Source: Candidatus Obscuribacterales bacterium
Lineage (GTDB): Bacteria > Cyanobacteriota > Vampirovibrionia > Obscuribacterales > Obscuribacteraceae
Direction: 5' to 3'
DNA length: 64,000 bases
Assembly: GCA_020054205.1 (NCBI GenBank)
Contig: JAGVLS010000048.1
Span: 1 to 64,000 of the forward strand
Made by a program: the position numbers and the translations under genes
In this document: piece by piece, positions 54,172 through 63,996 of the stretch
Numbering within the stretch: the stretch's first letter is position 1
Layout: every line of letters starts with the position of its first letter
Notes under the pieces: model-generated
Told to the model about the DNA's origin: nothing
The model's database searches: none
The model's input: only the letters and a program-made list of their open reading frames with translations

Positions 54172-54378
54172 CTACCAACTTGATTTAGTCAAACCAGGGA
54201 TGACACCGGTATGGGCCATTTTTCTTAAACAACAACGACATAGGCCAAAGTCGCGATAATAGCCGCGCGGTCTGCCGCAAATTCGGCAGCGATTATGCAA
54301 CCGTACAGCCGGATATTTACCTTTGGCAACAGCTATCCTGCGTTTATTTTCTTTATCAACTATCGACGTTTTGGCCAC
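54172..54378 (-). CDS. rpsN: 30S ribosomal protein S14, zinc type
   Basis: 68 aa, close to the short zinc-binding form (about 61 aa) and not the 100-aa zinc-free form. The zinc set is C-R-I-C then C-R-C-C, 12 residues apart, followed by the usual [17 protein letters not shown]. The first residues before R-I-A-V-A-K are a small extension. It lies between rplE and rpsH. Confidence 0.97.
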   Translation of the reverse strand: MAKTSIVDKENKRRIAVAKGKYPAVRLHNRCRICGRPRGYYRDFGLCRCCLRKMAHTGVIPGLTKSSW

Positions 54379-54388
54379 GTATCTCTCC

Positions 54389-54931
54389 TCATATTACCTT
54401 TTTGAATGGCATCCCCAGAGCTTCCAATAAGGCTTTGCCTTCTTGATCAGAACTTGCTGTTGTGACAATGGAAATATCCATTCCTCTGACACTATCAACA
54501 TGCTCATAATTTATCTCTGGAAATATAAGTTGTTCTTTAATACCGACTGAAAAATTGCCTCTGCCATCAAAAGACTTATTTGATAAGCCTCTAAAATCTC
54601 TAATTCTAGGCAGCGCAATATAAATAAGTTTGGATAGAAAATCGTACATACGATTACCGCGCAAAGTAACAGAAGTACCAATTGGTTGCCCTTGGCGTAA
54701 TTTAAAAGTAGCAATTGATTTGCGTGCTTTATTCAATACCGGCTTTTGCCCGGCAATAGCAGTCAAATCTTTTACACCAGCATCAATTGCTTTGCTATTA
54801 CTTGCAGCTTCACCAAGTCCCATATTAATCACCACTTTTTCTAAACGTGGTACTTGCATATGATTGGTATAGCCAAATTCTTTGCTCAATTTGGGTATAA
54901 CTTCTTTCGTGTATTTTTCTTTTAGTTTCAT
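54389..54931 (-). CDS. rplE: 50S ribosomal protein L5
   Basis: 180 aa. It has [19 protein letters not shown] and [17 protein letters not shown]. It binds 5S rRNA and contacts P-site tRNA. It lies 29 bp after rplX. Confidence 0.98.
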   Translation of the reverse strand: MKLKEKYTKEVIPKLSKEFGYTNHMQVPRLEKVVINMGLGEAASNSKAIDAGVKDLTAIAGQKPVLNKARKSIATFKLRQGQPIGTSVTLRGNRMYDFLSKLIYIALPRIRDFRGLSNKSFDGRGNFSVGIKEQLIFPEINYEHVDSVRGMDISIVTTASSDQEGKALLEALGMPFKKVI

Positions 54932-54960
54932 AACTATCTCAATACCTTATTTGCTCAAAC

Positions 54961-55374
54961 TTAAAGACTCAAAGATTTACGTTTACTTGCTCTCACCGGT
55001 TTTTTGCTTTCCGAATCAAAAAGCATTACACGGCTAGCAAATATTGGAGCCTCTTTTCTAGTGAGACCACCTTGATCTGTTGCACTTCGCTGTTTACGAG
55101 CTCTGGTTACAACGTTAATACCTTCAACAATAATTTTGCCTGCTTTAGGAAAAACTTTGAGCACTTTGCCTGTTTGTCCTCGTCCTGCTTTTTTTGAGCC
55201 GGACATAAGCATAACTAAATCACCACGCTTAACATGGATTTTAGGAACAAGATTACTAACACCATCTTTAACTAGTGCTTTTGATACAAGAACCACACCA
55301 CCCGGCTTTAACTGAGCAGCATGAGGTGCTTTAGCATATCTTACTTGTTTTCTTTTTTGGCGAACACAAGCCAT
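54961..55374 (-). CDS. rplX: 50S ribosomal protein L24
   Basis: 137 aa, longer than the 100-110 typical size because of a 40-residue basic N-terminal stretch (R-Q-K-R-K-Q-V-R-Y-A-K-A-P-H). The KOW core follows: I-H-V-K-R-G-D-L-V-M-L-M-S-G, then G-K-V-L-K-V-F-P-K. It is an assembly initiator of the 50S subunit. The start lies two bases after the rplN stop, so the extension is probably real. Confidence 0.95.
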   Translation of the reverse strand: MACVRQKRKQVRYAKAPHAAQLKPGGVVLVSKALVKDGVSNLVPKIHVKRGDLVMLMSGSKKAGRGQTGKVLKVFPKAGKIIVEGINVVTRARKQRSATDQGGLTRKEAPIFASRVMLFDSESKKPVRASKRKSLSL

Positions 55375-55376
55375 TG

Positions 55377-55745
55377 TTATAAAACCTCCGGTGCAAGCGA
55401 CATAATTTTTGTAAAATTCTTGTCTCTTAATTCACGAGCAACTGGACCAAAAACACGAGTGCCTTTCGGATTACCATCTGCTTGCAAAATTACAGCAGCA
55501 TTATCGTCAAATCTTATAGTTGTACCGTCAGAACGCTTTACATGATTGCGCACTCTTACTACAACTGCTTTCACTACTTCTGATTTTTTAACCGGCATAT
55601 TTGGCAAAGCATCTTTTACAACTGCCACTATTTGATCACCAACCGAAGCATACTTACGATTGCCACCACCCATAACTCTTATACACATGAGTTCACGGGC
55701 GCCAGTGTTATCAGCTACATTTAGCCTAGTTTGTGGCTGAATCAT
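55377..55745 (-). CDS. rplN: 50S ribosomal protein L14
   Basis: 122 aa. It opens [18 protein letters not shown] and ends [10 protein letters not shown], both invariant in L14. It overlaps rpsQ by four bases (ATGA), so translation is coupled. Confidence 0.98.
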   Translation of the reverse strand: MIQPQTRLNVADNTGARELMCIRVMGGGNRKYASVGDQIVAVVKDALPNMPVKKSEVVKAVVVRVRNHVKRSDGTTIRFDDNAAVILQADGNPKGTRVFGPVARELRDKNFTKIMSLAPEVL

Positions 55746-56020
55746 ATTCCCCCCTCTTCAATAGCAACCGAAGTGTCTCTTTTGCTGCCGACAATTTCCA
55801 ATACTTGAAAATGCTTCATCTTAGAAATAGGAGGACACTCTTGAATGCGAACAACATCACCTATCTGACACTTATTGGCAGCATCGTGCGCTTGAAACTT
55901 TTTAGTCCTAACAATTTGTTTTTCATACTTTGGATGAGGAAAATAATTTTCCACGGCAACTACTACCGTGTTTTGCATCTTATTTGATACTACTTTTCCT
56001 ACTAGTTCTTTTTTAGGCAT
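55742..56020 (-). CDS. rpsQ: 30S ribosomal protein S17
   Basis: 92 aa. It has [18 protein letters not shown] and [14 protein letters not shown], an OB-fold that binds 16S rRNA. It begins four bases after rpmC. Confidence 0.97.
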   Translation of the reverse strand: MPKKELVGKVVSNKMQNTVVVAVENYFPHPKYEKQIVRTKKFQAHDAANKCQIGDVVRIQECPPISKMKHFQVLEIVGSKRDTSVAIEEGGI

Positions 56021-56024
56021 TTCC

Positions 56025-56216
56025 TTATTTCCTATTTTTTTCTGTTTGTACAGTAAGAAGTCTACTTAAATGCTTTCGGGCAGACCTAAGTTTTGCTGGA
56101 CTTTCCAATTTGCGACAAGCAAACTTGAATCTGAGTTCAACAATTTCTTTGCGCGCATCAGAGATAGCTGCGCTTAATTCATTAGTTCCTAGATCTCTAA
56201 TTTCACTAACTTTCAT
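56025..56216 (-). CDS. rpmC: 50S ribosomal protein L29
   Basis: 63 aa. Two helices with [17 protein letters not shown] and [10 protein letters not shown]. It sits at the tunnel exit near the signal recognition particle site. Its ATG shares one base with the rplP TAA stop. Confidence 0.97.
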   Translation of the reverse strand: MKVSEIRDLGTNELSAAISDARKEIVELRFKFACRKLESPAKLRSARKHLSRLLTVQTEKNRK

Positions 56217-56635
56217 TAGCTACCTCCCAAATGTCTTTCTACGACACGGCATTTAATAGGTAGCTTTTGTGCAGCTAATCGCATAGACTCGCGTGCTTCT
56301 TTTCCTTCAACACCAGACATTTCAAATAAAACCTTGCCTGGTCTAACAACGGCTACCCAGAATTCAGGATTTCCTTTACCAGAACCCATCCGTGTTTCAG
56401 CTGGTTTTTTACTGACAGATTTATCTGGAAATAGTCTTATCCACAATTGACCACCTTTACGAACACTTCGGCTCATAGCTTTTCTTGCTGCTTCAATTTG
56501 TCTGCTTGTAATCCAAGCTGGCTCTAAAGCTTGCAAACCTATTTCACCAAACTGCACTTGCGCGCCACGTGTCTCTACGCCAGACATACGTCCACGCATG
56601 TGTTTACGATATTTGGTTCGTTTTGGCATTAACAT
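56216..56635 (-). CDS. rplP: 50S ribosomal protein L16
   Basis: 139 aa. [14 protein letters not shown] and [13 protein letters not shown] are invariant. An ATG two codons downstream would give the usual M-P-K-R-T start and may be the true one. It contacts A-site tRNA. Confidence 0.97.
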   Translation of the reverse strand: MLMPKRTKYRKHMRGRMSGVETRGAQVQFGEIGLQALEPAWITSRQIEAARKAMSRSVRKGGQLWIRLFPDKSVSKKPAETRMGSGKGNPEFWVAVVRPGKVLFEMSGVEGKEARESMRLAAQKLPIKCRVVERHLGGS

Positions 56636-56643
56636 GACACTAC

Positions 56644-57435
56644 CTACCTTGTTGCTTCTGCATCGACTGAGACTTTGACTTTACTGCTTCTCTCTCCTCT
56701 ATTGCGTCCACTGCGGCCTTGACGCTCAGCTCTTTGAGCTGCTTGTTCTGTTCTTTCCGTTGGAGCTTTGATATTAGGAGGAGACATTTGACCTGGCGCT
56801 AATTCACCTCTAAATATCCAAACTTTAATACCAATTAGCCCCATCATTGTATTAGCTTCAGCAAAACCATAATCTATGTCAGCTCTTAAAGTCTGCAATG
56901 GAATTCTGCCTTCTTTAGTCCACTCACTGCGAGCAATTTCAGCTCCACCTAAACGTCCTGAAACCATCATTTTGACACCAACAGCACCAGCTCTCATACA
57001 ACGTTGAATGGCTTGTTTCATAGCGCGACGGAAAGCAACCCGTTTTTCTAATTGCTGAGCTATTGATTCAGCTACTAATTGTGATTCTAAATCAACTCTA
57101 TTAATTTCAAGAATATTGATTTTTATCGCTAGTCCAGCTCTACCCTTACCCAACAATTCTTTTACTTTATTGTGCAAGTTTTCAATGCCTTGCCCACCCT
57201 TTCCAACCACCACACCTGGCCTTGCTGTATAAATATCTAGTTGAATTTGATCAGCTTTGCGTCCAATTTCAATTTTGGACACACCAGCATTTTGCAATTC
57301 TTTTTTCAAGAAATTGCGAATTCTATGATCTTCTTCAATTAAAGCTGGCATATCTTTAGTTGAAATCAACCAGTTGGAACTCCACCCTTTGTGGATACCA
57401 AGCCTAAAACCATGTGGATTTACTTTTTGCCCCAT
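56644..57435 (-). CDS. rpsC: 30S ribosomal protein S3 with charged C-terminal tail
   Basis: 263 aa. It starts [12 protein letters not shown] and has the KH motif [10 protein letters not shown]. The last 45 residues ([17 protein letters not shown]) are a low-complexity extension beyond the usual 220. S3 forms the mRNA entry helicase with S4 and S5. Confidence 0.97.
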   Translation of the reverse strand: MGQKVNPHGFRLGIHKGWSSNWLISTKDMPALIEEDHRIRNFLKKELQNAGVSKIEIGRKADQIQLDIYTARPGVVVGKGGQGIENLHNKVKELLGKGRAGLAIKINILEINRVDLESQLVAESIAQQLEKRVAFRRAMKQAIQRCMRAGAVGVKMMVSGRLGGAEIARSEWTKEGRIPLQTLRADIDYGFAEANTMMGLIGIKVWIFRGELAPGQMSPPNIKAPTERTEQAAQRAERQGRSGRNRGERSSKVKVSVDAEATR

Positions 57436-57449
57436 TTATTTTTACCTAC

Positions 57450-57803
57450 CTACTGAAGATCATCTAATTCAATTGTTATGTGTGTAGTACGTTTTTTGAT
57501 TGGAAACATATGTCCCCTTGCTCTTGGCTTATAGCGATAAGGCAAAGTCGCACCTTGATCAGCAAAAGCTTTTGAAATCTTGAAGTTTTTTACTTCAGAC
57601 TCTGCTACTGGACTTTTTGCATGATTGATCAAATTATGCATTGCAGAATGCAAAACTTGCTCGACAGCACGAGCTGCAGCATGAGGTAAAAACTTCAAAG
57701 TAATATATGCATCGCCAGCTGTTTTGCCACGAATCAAATTCACAATTCGCCGTACTTTTAACGGCGACATTCTCACCCATCTTGCTTGTGCTCTTGTATG
57801 CAT
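57450..57803 (-). CDS. rplV: 50S ribosomal protein L22
   Basis: 117 aa. V-R-M-S-P-L-K-V-R-R-I-V-N-L-I-R-G-K and the tip of the exit-tunnel loop Y-R-Y-K-P-R-A-R-G-H are standard. It lines the nascent-peptide tunnel; changes in this loop affect macrolide sensitivity in other bacteria. It lies eight bases after rpsS. Confidence 0.97.
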   Translation of the reverse strand: MHTRAQARWVRMSPLKVRRIVNLIRGKTAGDAYITLKFLPHAAARAVEQVLHSAMHNLINHAKSPVAESEVKNFKISKAFADQGATLPYRYKPRARGHMFPIKKRTTHITIELDDLQ

Positions 57804-57811
57804 AACCTTTC

Positions 57812-58096
57812 TTAACCCTCTTGCTTCGCTGTTTTTTCAGCGCCTGAATGCTGTTTGAATAATCTAGTTGGTGCAAATTCCCCTAATCTATGGCCAATCA
57901 TTTGTTCAGTTACATATACAGGTACATGTTTACGTCCATTGTATATGGCAATTGTATGTCCAATCATGTCTGGGACAATCATAGAAGCACGTGCCCAAGA
58001 TTTAACTACTTTCTTTTCGCCCTTACGATTCATTTCCTCTAGCTTTTTAGCTAGAGATTTATGAACATATGGACCTTTTTTCAAAGAACGTGACAC
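57812..58096 (-). CDS. rpsS: 30S ribosomal protein S19
   Basis: 94 aa. It begins [10 protein letters not shown] and has [15 protein letters not shown] and [10 protein letters not shown]. It binds the 30S head with S13. It lies 15 bp after rplB. Confidence 0.98.
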   Translation of the reverse strand: MSRSLKKGPYVHKSLAKKLEEMNRKGEKKVVKSWARASMIVPDMIGHTIAIYNGRKHVPVYVTEQMIGHRLGEFAPTRLFKQHSGAEKTAKQEG

Positions 58097-58111
58097 AAAT
58101 ATCCTCCTAAA

Positions 58112-58942
58112 TTACTTCTTGCGACGTTGCACAATATATTTATCTGACAAATTATTTTTGCCACGACGAGTTTTATAACCCATTGCTGGCTTGCCCCAAG
58201 GTGTTTGTGGCTTACCACCAATTGGTGATTTACCTTCACCACCACCATGTGGATGGTCAACAGCATTCATTACTACACCACGATTGGCTGGGCGAATACC
58301 CATCCAACGGCTACGTCCTGCTTTTCCGATACTAATATTTTTAGCATCAGGATTACCTAATTGACCAACAGTAGCCATACAATCCATATGAACCATGCGC
58401 ATTTCACCAGATGGCAAACGCAAAGTACAAAGTTTTCCTTCTTTAGCTAATACTTGTATTTGAGTACCAGCTGAGCGTCCTAATTGACCACCTTTACCAG
58501 GTGTCATTTCAACATTGTGCACAATTGTTCCTAATGGAATATTGCGCAATGGCAAAGCATTTCCATCTTTAATTTCAGAAGCGGGACCAGACATAATTTC
58601 ATCGCCAACTTTGACATTTAATGGGGCAAGAATATAACGCTTGTCACCATCCTTATATTGCAATAAACAGATACGTGTATTGCGATTAGGATCATATTCA
58701 ACAGCCTTTACAATAGCTGGCACATTGAACTTATCACGCTTAAAGTCAATAAGACGATAAGCTTTTTTATGCCCACCACCTTGGTGGCGTACAGTTAACT
58801 TACCTTGATGATTGCGCCCGCCTCTTGGCTTGAGAGGACGAACCAATGATTTTTCTGGCTTACCTTTGGTAATGTCAGAAAAATCGGGCAATGTCATGCC
58901 ACGTCTGCCTGGTGAAGTTGGATTTACTGATCTAAGAGCCAT
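58112..58942 (-). CDS. rplB: 50S ribosomal protein L2
   Basis: 276 aa. It has [12 protein letters not shown] and the conserved [11 protein letters not shown] whose histidine supports peptidyl-transferase-centre structure. It lies 12 bp after rplW. Confidence 0.98.
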   Translation of the reverse strand: MALRSVNPTSPGRRGMTLPDFSDITKGKPEKSLVRPLKPRGGRNHQGKLTVRHQGGGHKKAYRLIDFKRDKFNVPAIVKAVEYDPNRNTRICLLQYKDGDKRYILAPLNVKVGDEIMSGPASEIKDGNALPLRNIPLGTIVHNVEMTPGKGGQLGRSAGTQIQVLAKEGKLCTLRLPSGEMRMVHMDCMATVGQLGNPDAKNISIGKAGRSRWMGIRPANRGVVMNAVDHPHGGGEGKSPIGGKPQTPWGKPAMGYKTRRGKNNLSDKYIVQRRKK

Positions 58943-58954
58943 TGCTATTTGTCC

Positions 58955-59260
58955 TTATTGGTTATAAAAATCAAGTGCGTCACCTTCGATTGTGACAATT
59001 GCTTTTTTAAAATCTTTTGGCGATCTTCCATGTCGTTTGGAACGTCTAAATCTATCTCTAACGTAAGATGTATTAACTTTGATAATTGTGCATTTATTTT
59101 TTGGATACAATTCACTGATAATTTGCTTTAAAGCATGAGCAATTTCAGTTTTGTTAGCATCATTTGCTACAGCAAAAGTATATTTATTGCTGGCAGCCAA
59201 CGAGATTGTTTTCTCGTTAATTATTGGATTCAAAATAATTTGTGATTCTCTGCTATTCAT
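58955..59260 (-). CDS. rplW: 50S ribosomal protein L23
   Basis: 101 aa. I-L-N-P-I-I-N-E-K-T and the positively charged loop Y-V-R-D-R-F-R-R-S-K-R-H-G-R-S-P-K-D are L23 features. It is the docking point for trigger factor and the signal recognition particle at the tunnel exit. Confidence 0.97.
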   Translation of the reverse strand: MNSRESQIILNPIINEKTISLAASNKYTFAVANDANKTEIAHALKQIISELYPKNKCTIIKVNTSYVRDRFRRSKRHGRSPKDFKKAIVTIEGDALDFYNQ

Positions 59261-59278
59261 TATATGTGCCTATATGCC

Positions 59279-60085
59279 TTACTTTTGTGCCTTATCACTG
59301 GATTTTTTGCTTGTGCTTTTTGTTTTGTCAGCTGCCTTAGATTCTTTTGTTGGAGCTTTAGATTTGGAAGAACCTTCCTCTGCTACTGCTTTTTCTGCTT
59401 TAGCAGTTTTAGTTTTTGGCGCTTTTGTTTCTTCTTTTTTGTGGACTGTAAACAAATTGTCTATAGCAGTCAAAGTATCTTTAGCAGTCAAAACAATTTC
59501 AGCATCCAATAAGTTTTTTACATTCAAGTTATTGATGTATAAAATTTCAACTAAAGCAATATTTCTAAATGCTTTGTATAACTTTTGCGCATCATCAGCT
59601 TTTCCATCAAGCAATACCAATATTTTCTTGCCAGCAATTTTCAAGTCTTTTAAAAGTCCTTGTGCTGTTTTGGTTTTTACATGCTCACCTTTAGATATTT
59701 CAGCAAAACTGCTTATGACCATAAAATCTTCTCTTTTAGCAGCAAGAGCTGATTTCAATGCTAATTGCCTTACTTTTTTAGGCATAGTAATGGAAAAATC
59801 ACGTGGTTTTGGTCCAAAAACAACACCACCTTTTCTCCATAATGGCGATCTAATTGAACCAACTCGCGCGCGGCCAGTTCCTTTTTGGCGCCAAGGTTTA
59901 CGTCCACCACCAGATACTTCTGCTCTAGTTTTTGTTGAAGCACTACCCGATCTGCCATTAGCCAATTGACGTACAAGCGCTAAATGCATTACGTGTTGAT
60001 TGACTTCTGTGTTAAAAACCGCATCAGACAAATTTACTTCGCCGACGCTTTTACCTTTTAAATCTACTACTTGAACAGAACTCAT
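59279..60085 (-). CDS. rplD: 50S ribosomal protein L4 with lysine/alanine-rich tail
   Basis: 268 aa, about 55 longer than normal. The L4 core has R-A-E-V-S-G-G-G-R-K-P-W-R-Q-K-G-T-G-R-A-R, the exit-tunnel loop. After about residue 210 comes a low-complexity tail (K-E-E-T-K-A-P-K-T-K-T-A-K-A-E; S-K-K-S-S-D-K-A-Q-K). L4 can also repress this operon in other bacteria. Confidence 0.96.
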   Translation of the reverse strand: MSSVQVVDLKGKSVGEVNLSDAVFNTEVNQHVMHLALVRQLANGRSGSASTKTRAEVSGGGRKPWRQKGTGRARVGSIRSPLWRKGGVVFGPKPRDFSITMPKKVRQLALKSALAAKREDFMVISSFAEISKGEHVKTKTAQGLLKDLKIAGKKILVLLDGKADDAQKLYKAFRNIALVEILYINNLNVKNLLDAEIVLTAKDTLTAIDNLFTVHKKEETKAPKTKTAKAEKAVAEEGSSKSKAPTKESKAADKTKSTSKKSSDKAQK

Positions 60086-60113
60086 TACTCTAACCTCTTT
60101 TTAGCCGCTTTCT

Positions 60114-60791
60114 CTAACCGTTCCAAGTTTGGATTGACGGCTTAATAACAAGCAGCCCACCTTCTACTCCAGGAGTAGCTCCTTTGAGCAAAAGCAGACC
60201 TTTTTCACTATCAACTTTAACTACTGTAATATGACGAATTGTTTTTACTTGGTCTCCCATATGACCTGGCATTGCAAGCCCTTTGAAAACACGACCTGGA
60301 TCGGTATGTTGACCGATAGAACCTACCAAACGATGGTTTTTAGAACCATGGGACATTGGTCCTCGTCCAGCGTTATGACGTTTAATCGTTCCTTGAAAGC
60401 CTTTTCCAATAGATTTGCCTTGCACATCGACCAACATGCCATCAGCAAAAATTGTTTCTGGCTTAATAGGCTCACCTACATTAAATGAATTAGTATCATC
60501 AACTCGAAACTCTTTTAGTGGTTTAAGAGATGGCAATTCAAGTTTTTTGGTTACGCCACGTTCAGCTTTATTTTGTTTTTTCTCATTAATAACAAAACCA
60601 CCAATTTGCAAAGCTGAATAACCATTTTTTTCTTTGCTCATTTTGGCAGTAACTATATTATCTCCCAGCTTAACTACAGTCACAGGCACGGCTTGACCTT
60701 CATTATCGAAAATCTGAGTCATGCCAATCTTGCGTCCCAATAGACCTACAGGTTGATTTGCTGGTTTTTTAGCTTTAGTAGCAGTAGTCAT
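60114..60791 (-). CDS. rplC: 50S ribosomal protein L3
   Basis: 225 aa with a 15-residue N-terminal extension before G-L-L-G-R-K-I-G-M-T-Q-I-F. The central loop G-P-M-S-H-G-S-K-N-H-R-L-V-G-S-I-G-Q reaches the peptidyl-transferase centre. It starts four bases after rpsJ. Confidence 0.97.
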   Translation of the reverse strand: MTTATKAKKPANQPVGLLGRKIGMTQIFDNEGQAVPVTVVKLGDNIVTAKMSKEKNGYSALQIGGFVINEKKQNKAERGVTKKLELPSLKPLKEFRVDDTNSFNVGEPIKPETIFADGMLVDVQGKSIGKGFQGTIKRHNAGRGPMSHGSKNHRLVGSIGQHTDPGRVFKGLAMPGHMGDQVKTIRHITVVKVDSEKGLLLLKGATPGVEGGLLVIKPSIQTWNG

Positions 60792-60795
60792 AATC

Positions 60796-61149
60796 TTATA
60801 GCTTTACCTCAATATCAACGCCAGCTGGCAAGTCTAAACGCATTAGTGACTCAGCTGTAGTTGGTGTTGGATCATTTATATCAATCAATCTCTTGTGAAT
60901 TCTTATTTCAAAATGCTCACGTGATTTTTTGTCTACGTGTGGTGAACGCAAAACACAATAAACCCGCTTACGTGTAGGCAATGGTACTGGTCCTAAAACA
61001 GATGCTCCTGTTCGTTTAGCAGTATCCACAATTTGATCAGCTGATTTATCAAGTAAACGATGATCGTATGACTTTAGTCGAATACGAATACGATCTACTT
61101 TTGCTTGCCCTTGTGCACCTTCTGTTTTTTGTGCTTTGGCGCGTGCCAT
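60796..61149 (-). CDS. rpsJ: 30S ribosomal protein S10
   Basis: 117 aa, including about 15 extra N-terminal residues ([14 protein letters not shown]). The core is [14 protein letters not shown], then [10 protein letters not shown], then [20 protein letters not shown] lies nine bases before the ATG. First gene of the 34-gene operon; no tuf, fusA, rpsG or rpsL precedes it here. Confidence 0.97.
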   Translation of the reverse strand: MARAKAQKTEGAQGQAKVDRIRIRLKSYDHRLLDKSADQIVDTAKRTGASVLGPVPLPTRKRVYCVLRSPHVDKKSREHFEIRIHKRLIDINDPTPTTAESLMRLDLPAGVDIEVKL

Positions 61150-61527
61150 CTAAATTAGCTCCTTTTTTTGACTTGAATAGCCAAACGAATTCTACTTTCT
61201 GCTCCTTGCCGCCAATTACAAGATTAATTGCCGCTTATATTTTAATCGCTTGCAGAGCAAGGGATTTGAGCAGAAAATACATTCTAGCGTATGGGGCTAT
61301 ATATATAGTAGAAATTTATTTCAGCATAACAATTCAAGCAATTTATTACCAAAGCTTTAACCAGGAAATGGAAAATTCTCTAAAAAACACCACTTTTATT
61401 GGCTTTTGCTTGATCAATTATTTCTAAATCTTAAGAAAAGCAATTTACAAAACAACAAATAATTAGGCTCCAACAAAAATCTTTTGGCATAAAACATTGC
61501 AAAGAAGTTGTCAAATCAATTATTTAT
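61150..61527. other. 378-bp leader/intergenic region upstream of the ribosomal operon
   Basis: This region must hold the main promoter of the ribosomal operon. The best minus-strand candidate is the TTGTTA/TACTAT pair listed separately. A second TATAAG (61239-61234) lacks a good -35. I see no tRNA, and no clear structured leader can be shown by eye. Confidence 0.5.
61305..61332 (-). promoter_or_regulatory. Candidate promoter of the ribosomal operon
   Basis: On the minus strand TTGTTA (61332-61327), a 16-bp spacer and TACTAT (61310-61305), each four of six matches to sigma70 boxes. This would give a leader of about 150 nt before rpsJ. Confidence 0.3.
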
Positions 61528-62952
61528 TCACTTTTCCTTGGGCGATTCATAACCAAGTTTAGTTGCTTTTAGACGATCGTCTTTAGCTAAATCATGCTTG
61601 CCAATTTTTTCATAAGCATCCGCACGCCACCAATATGACTCACCATCATAAGGACTAAGCTCAATAGCTTTGTTTAACTCAGATATAGCAGGAGAATAAT
61701 TACCTTGTCTTTCAAATACCTTACCTCTTATAGAATAAACATCCGACAAAAAGCTATCCATATTTGAAGCTTTCAGACAATTATCTAGACTTTTTTGATA
61801 CTGTTTCATCATAAGATATGAGTAGGCGCGTGTAGCATGTGAAGACGCATCATATGCATTAAGTTTGATGGCTACATTTGCATCTATAAGAGCTTTGTCG
61901 TATTGCTTAAGCTCATTAAAAATAGTCGCCCTAATGCCATAATAATGACCTAAGTAATAAGTATCTTTTTCTTTTGCCAGAATTTTATTTACAGCTGCCA
62001 ATGCTTTTTGAAAATAAATATCAGCTTTTTTTGGTTCTCCCATCACTTTAAACAATTCTGCTCTAACATCCAGATGCCCTGGACAATTAGAATCAAGTTT
62101 AATTGCCCTATCGCAATCTATCACAGCTTTTTTATACTCACCAAGATTTAGATAAGCAGATGCTCGGTTATTAAAATAACAACCATCAGTAGCATCAAGT
62201 TCAATTGCTTTTGTGTAATCTTCAATAGCTTTCTTATTTTCATTCATACCTAAATAAGAGCCTGCTCTGTCAAAATAAGTAGGAGCATATTTAGGATAAA
62301 GTTGAATTACTTTTGTATAGTCATCAATTGCTTGCATGTGTTTATTAATAATTTCATTTTCTTCTGCTCTTTCAAAATATCCTCCTGCATAATCAGGGCT
62401 CAATTCAATAGTCTTGCTAAAATCTTTTATTGCTTTGTCATGCTCAGCCAATTTTCGGTACATTTTACCCCGCTCATAATACGCTCTGCTTTCGGCTGAT
62501 TTTAATTCAATCACTTTGGTAAAATCAGAAATCGCCTTTTGATATTGACCAGAGTCTGAGTAAGCCTGCCCTCTTTCAGCGTAAGCAAGATAAAAGTTTG
62601 CTTTTAATTCTATTGCTTTTGTAAGATCATCAATTGCTTTTTTATACTCTTTCAAGCCGCTATAAGCTTTTCCACGTAATGCATAAGCTACTGGCACTTT
62701 GGGATCTGTTTTTAAAACTACATTGCAATATTCAATTGCTTCTTTATACTTTCCTTGAGCACCACTTTCTATAGCTAAGGAAAGTGGATCTTTAGGACTT
62801 TTTTGAATTGTTCGAGATAAATCATCAATTGCTTTTTGCTGTTTTTCTACTGTTGTAGAAGCTTCAGGAATTTGTTTTGAATAAGAAAGATCACATAGTA
62901 GAAAACTCAATAAAATCATAAATACAAATATAGATGTATGCACTCTCAACAT
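61528..62952 (-). CDS. Large exported TPR-repeat protein
   Basis: 474 aa. A signal peptide lies at 1-25 (F-V-F-M-I-L-L-S-F-L-L-C-D-L-S-Y-S). About twelve back-to-back TPRs fill the rest with a strong 34-residue period, most reading A-Y-x-x-R-G-x-x-Y and Y-x-K-A-I-x-D-x-T-K-A-I-E-L. GGAGG lies three bases before the ATG. It is a periplasmic or surface scaffold. It belongs to a set of exported TPR proteins in this window (others at 1321 and 29768). Confidence 0.82.
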   Translation of the reverse strand: MLRVHTSIFVFMILLSFLLCDLSYSKQIPEASTTVEKQQKAIDDLSRTIQKSPKDPLSLAIESGAQGKYKEAIEYCNVVLKTDPKVPVAYALRGKAYSGLKEYKKAIDDLTKAIELKANFYLAYAERGQAYSDSGQYQKAISDFTKVIELKSAESRAYYERGKMYRKLAEHDKAIKDFSKTIELSPDYAGGYFERAEENEIINKHMQAIDDYTKVIQLYPKYAPTYFDRAGSYLGMNENKKAIEDYTKAIELDATDGCYFNNRASAYLNLGEYKKAVIDCDRAIKLDSNCPGHLDVRAELFKVMGEPKKADIYFQKALAAVNKILAKEKDTYYLGHYYGIRATIFNELKQYDKALIDANVAIKLNAYDASSHATRAYSYLMMKQYQKSLDNCLKASNMDSFLSDVYSIRGKVFERQGNYSPAISELNKAIELSPYDGESYWWRADAYEKIGKHDLAKDDRLKATKLGYESPKEK

Positions 62953-63224
62953 AATCCTCCAGTGCTTACCTTGCTTCTATTCATTTTTCCCACAGAGATA
63001 AATATGTAAACAGTTGTTAAGAAAATCTTAGCCTTGTGTTTTTTTGGCATTTGGCAAAAAGATAGCAAGGTCTTTTTCCAATAGGCAGCAATAAAAATCT
63101 TTTGGTAATCTGAACCCAAAAGACCGCTAACTTGATAGGATACTCCTGACAAGAAAAACGAGATAATTAACAAGAATGGAAGCTCATATCTAGCTGTTTC
63201 TTATTTTATAAACGGAGAAATGAA

Positions 63225-63947
63225 TTGAAAAAATCAGTACCAATTAAATCTATCGCTGGACTTGAGCTTTTTCCTACCAATAATCCTGGTGTATGCACCG
63301 TGCACGTGAGAGATCTAGCAGCACGATTGGATCTCTCATGGGATCGATTTATCAGGCTAAAGGCTGCTTCAAACGCTATTACAAATGTCGCTAGCAAAGG
63401 TACGAATATTCTTGATGTGGGCGGATATGATGGCGCTCTGGCTCTGTTTTTATCAGATTACAAAATAGATCTGCTTGACCCTGCAACCACAGGCATTTCT
63501 TTACTTCAGCAATCTATAAATGCATCTTCATATGATGTAGTTGCTGCTATTGATGTTCTAGAACACGTACCACCACAAGAACGTAAGAGCGTCCTTAAAG
63601 AATTGGCACGCATTACACGTCAATCAATTATATTGAATTATCCTTGCAGAGAAACAAAGGAAGCGCAAAAGTTGGTGCTTCAAGCTACCAACAATTCTCT
63701 TATCCGCGAACATGTAGAGTGGGACCTGCCAGAAACAAAATGGGTACTAAGAGAAATGAAAAGCCTTGGTTTTTCAGGCAAAGCAATTCCACATGGAAGC
63801 TTAGCTGTGTGGGTCGGTCAATATATGATGTTAAATTTAAACCCAGAATCAGCTATCAGCTTAAATCGATATTTGATCGAAAATCATTCAGATGAACCAT
63901 TTTCTACGCCCCTCTATCATTTAATTGTTTGTCGCCGAAATGATTAA
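63225..63947 (+). CDS. SAM-dependent methyltransferase
   Basis: 240 aa, TTG start with GGAG seven bases upstream. Motif I is I-L-D-V-G-G-Y-D-G-A-L-A, followed by I-D-L-L-D-P and V-V-A-A-I-D-V-L-E-H-V (motif III). The later part (I-I-L-N-Y-P-C-R-E; H-V-E-W-D-L-P) resembles class I enzymes found near polysaccharide genes. The acceptor is unknown. Confidence 0.78.
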   Translation: MKKSVPIKSIAGLELFPTNNPGVCTVHVRDLAARLDLSWDRFIRLKAASNAITNVASKGTNILDVGGYDGALALFLSDYKIDLLDPATTGISLLQQSINASSYDVVAAIDVLEHVPPQERKSVLKELARITRQSIILNYPCRETKEAQKLVLQATNNSLIREHVEWDLPETKWVLREMKSLGFSGKAIPHGSLAVWVGQYMMLNLNPESAISLNRYLIENHSDEPFSTPLYHLIVCRRND

Positions 63948-63958
63948 TTAACAAAGCA

Positions 63959-63996
63959 AAAAGAAGTCACTTGTTTTGATGCAAATGACCTCTTTT
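63959..63996 (+). terminator. Candidate terminator after the methyltransferase gene
   Basis: AAAAGAAGTCA and TGACCTCTTTT form an 11-bp stem with one mismatch around a 16-base loop that can pair internally. It ends in a four-T run, 12 bases after the stop codon. Confidence 0.4.

Noticed and set aside
59151..59969. 272-codon plus-strand frame inside rplD/rplW
   Set aside because: It is antisense to two certain ribosomal genes and is a Phe/Leu/Ala-rich shadow of their codons.
62946..63173. 75-codon minus-strand frame overlapping the TPR gene start
   Set aside because: It overlaps the TPR gene and its ribosome-binding site, has no domain, and its composition looks like translated non-coding DNA.
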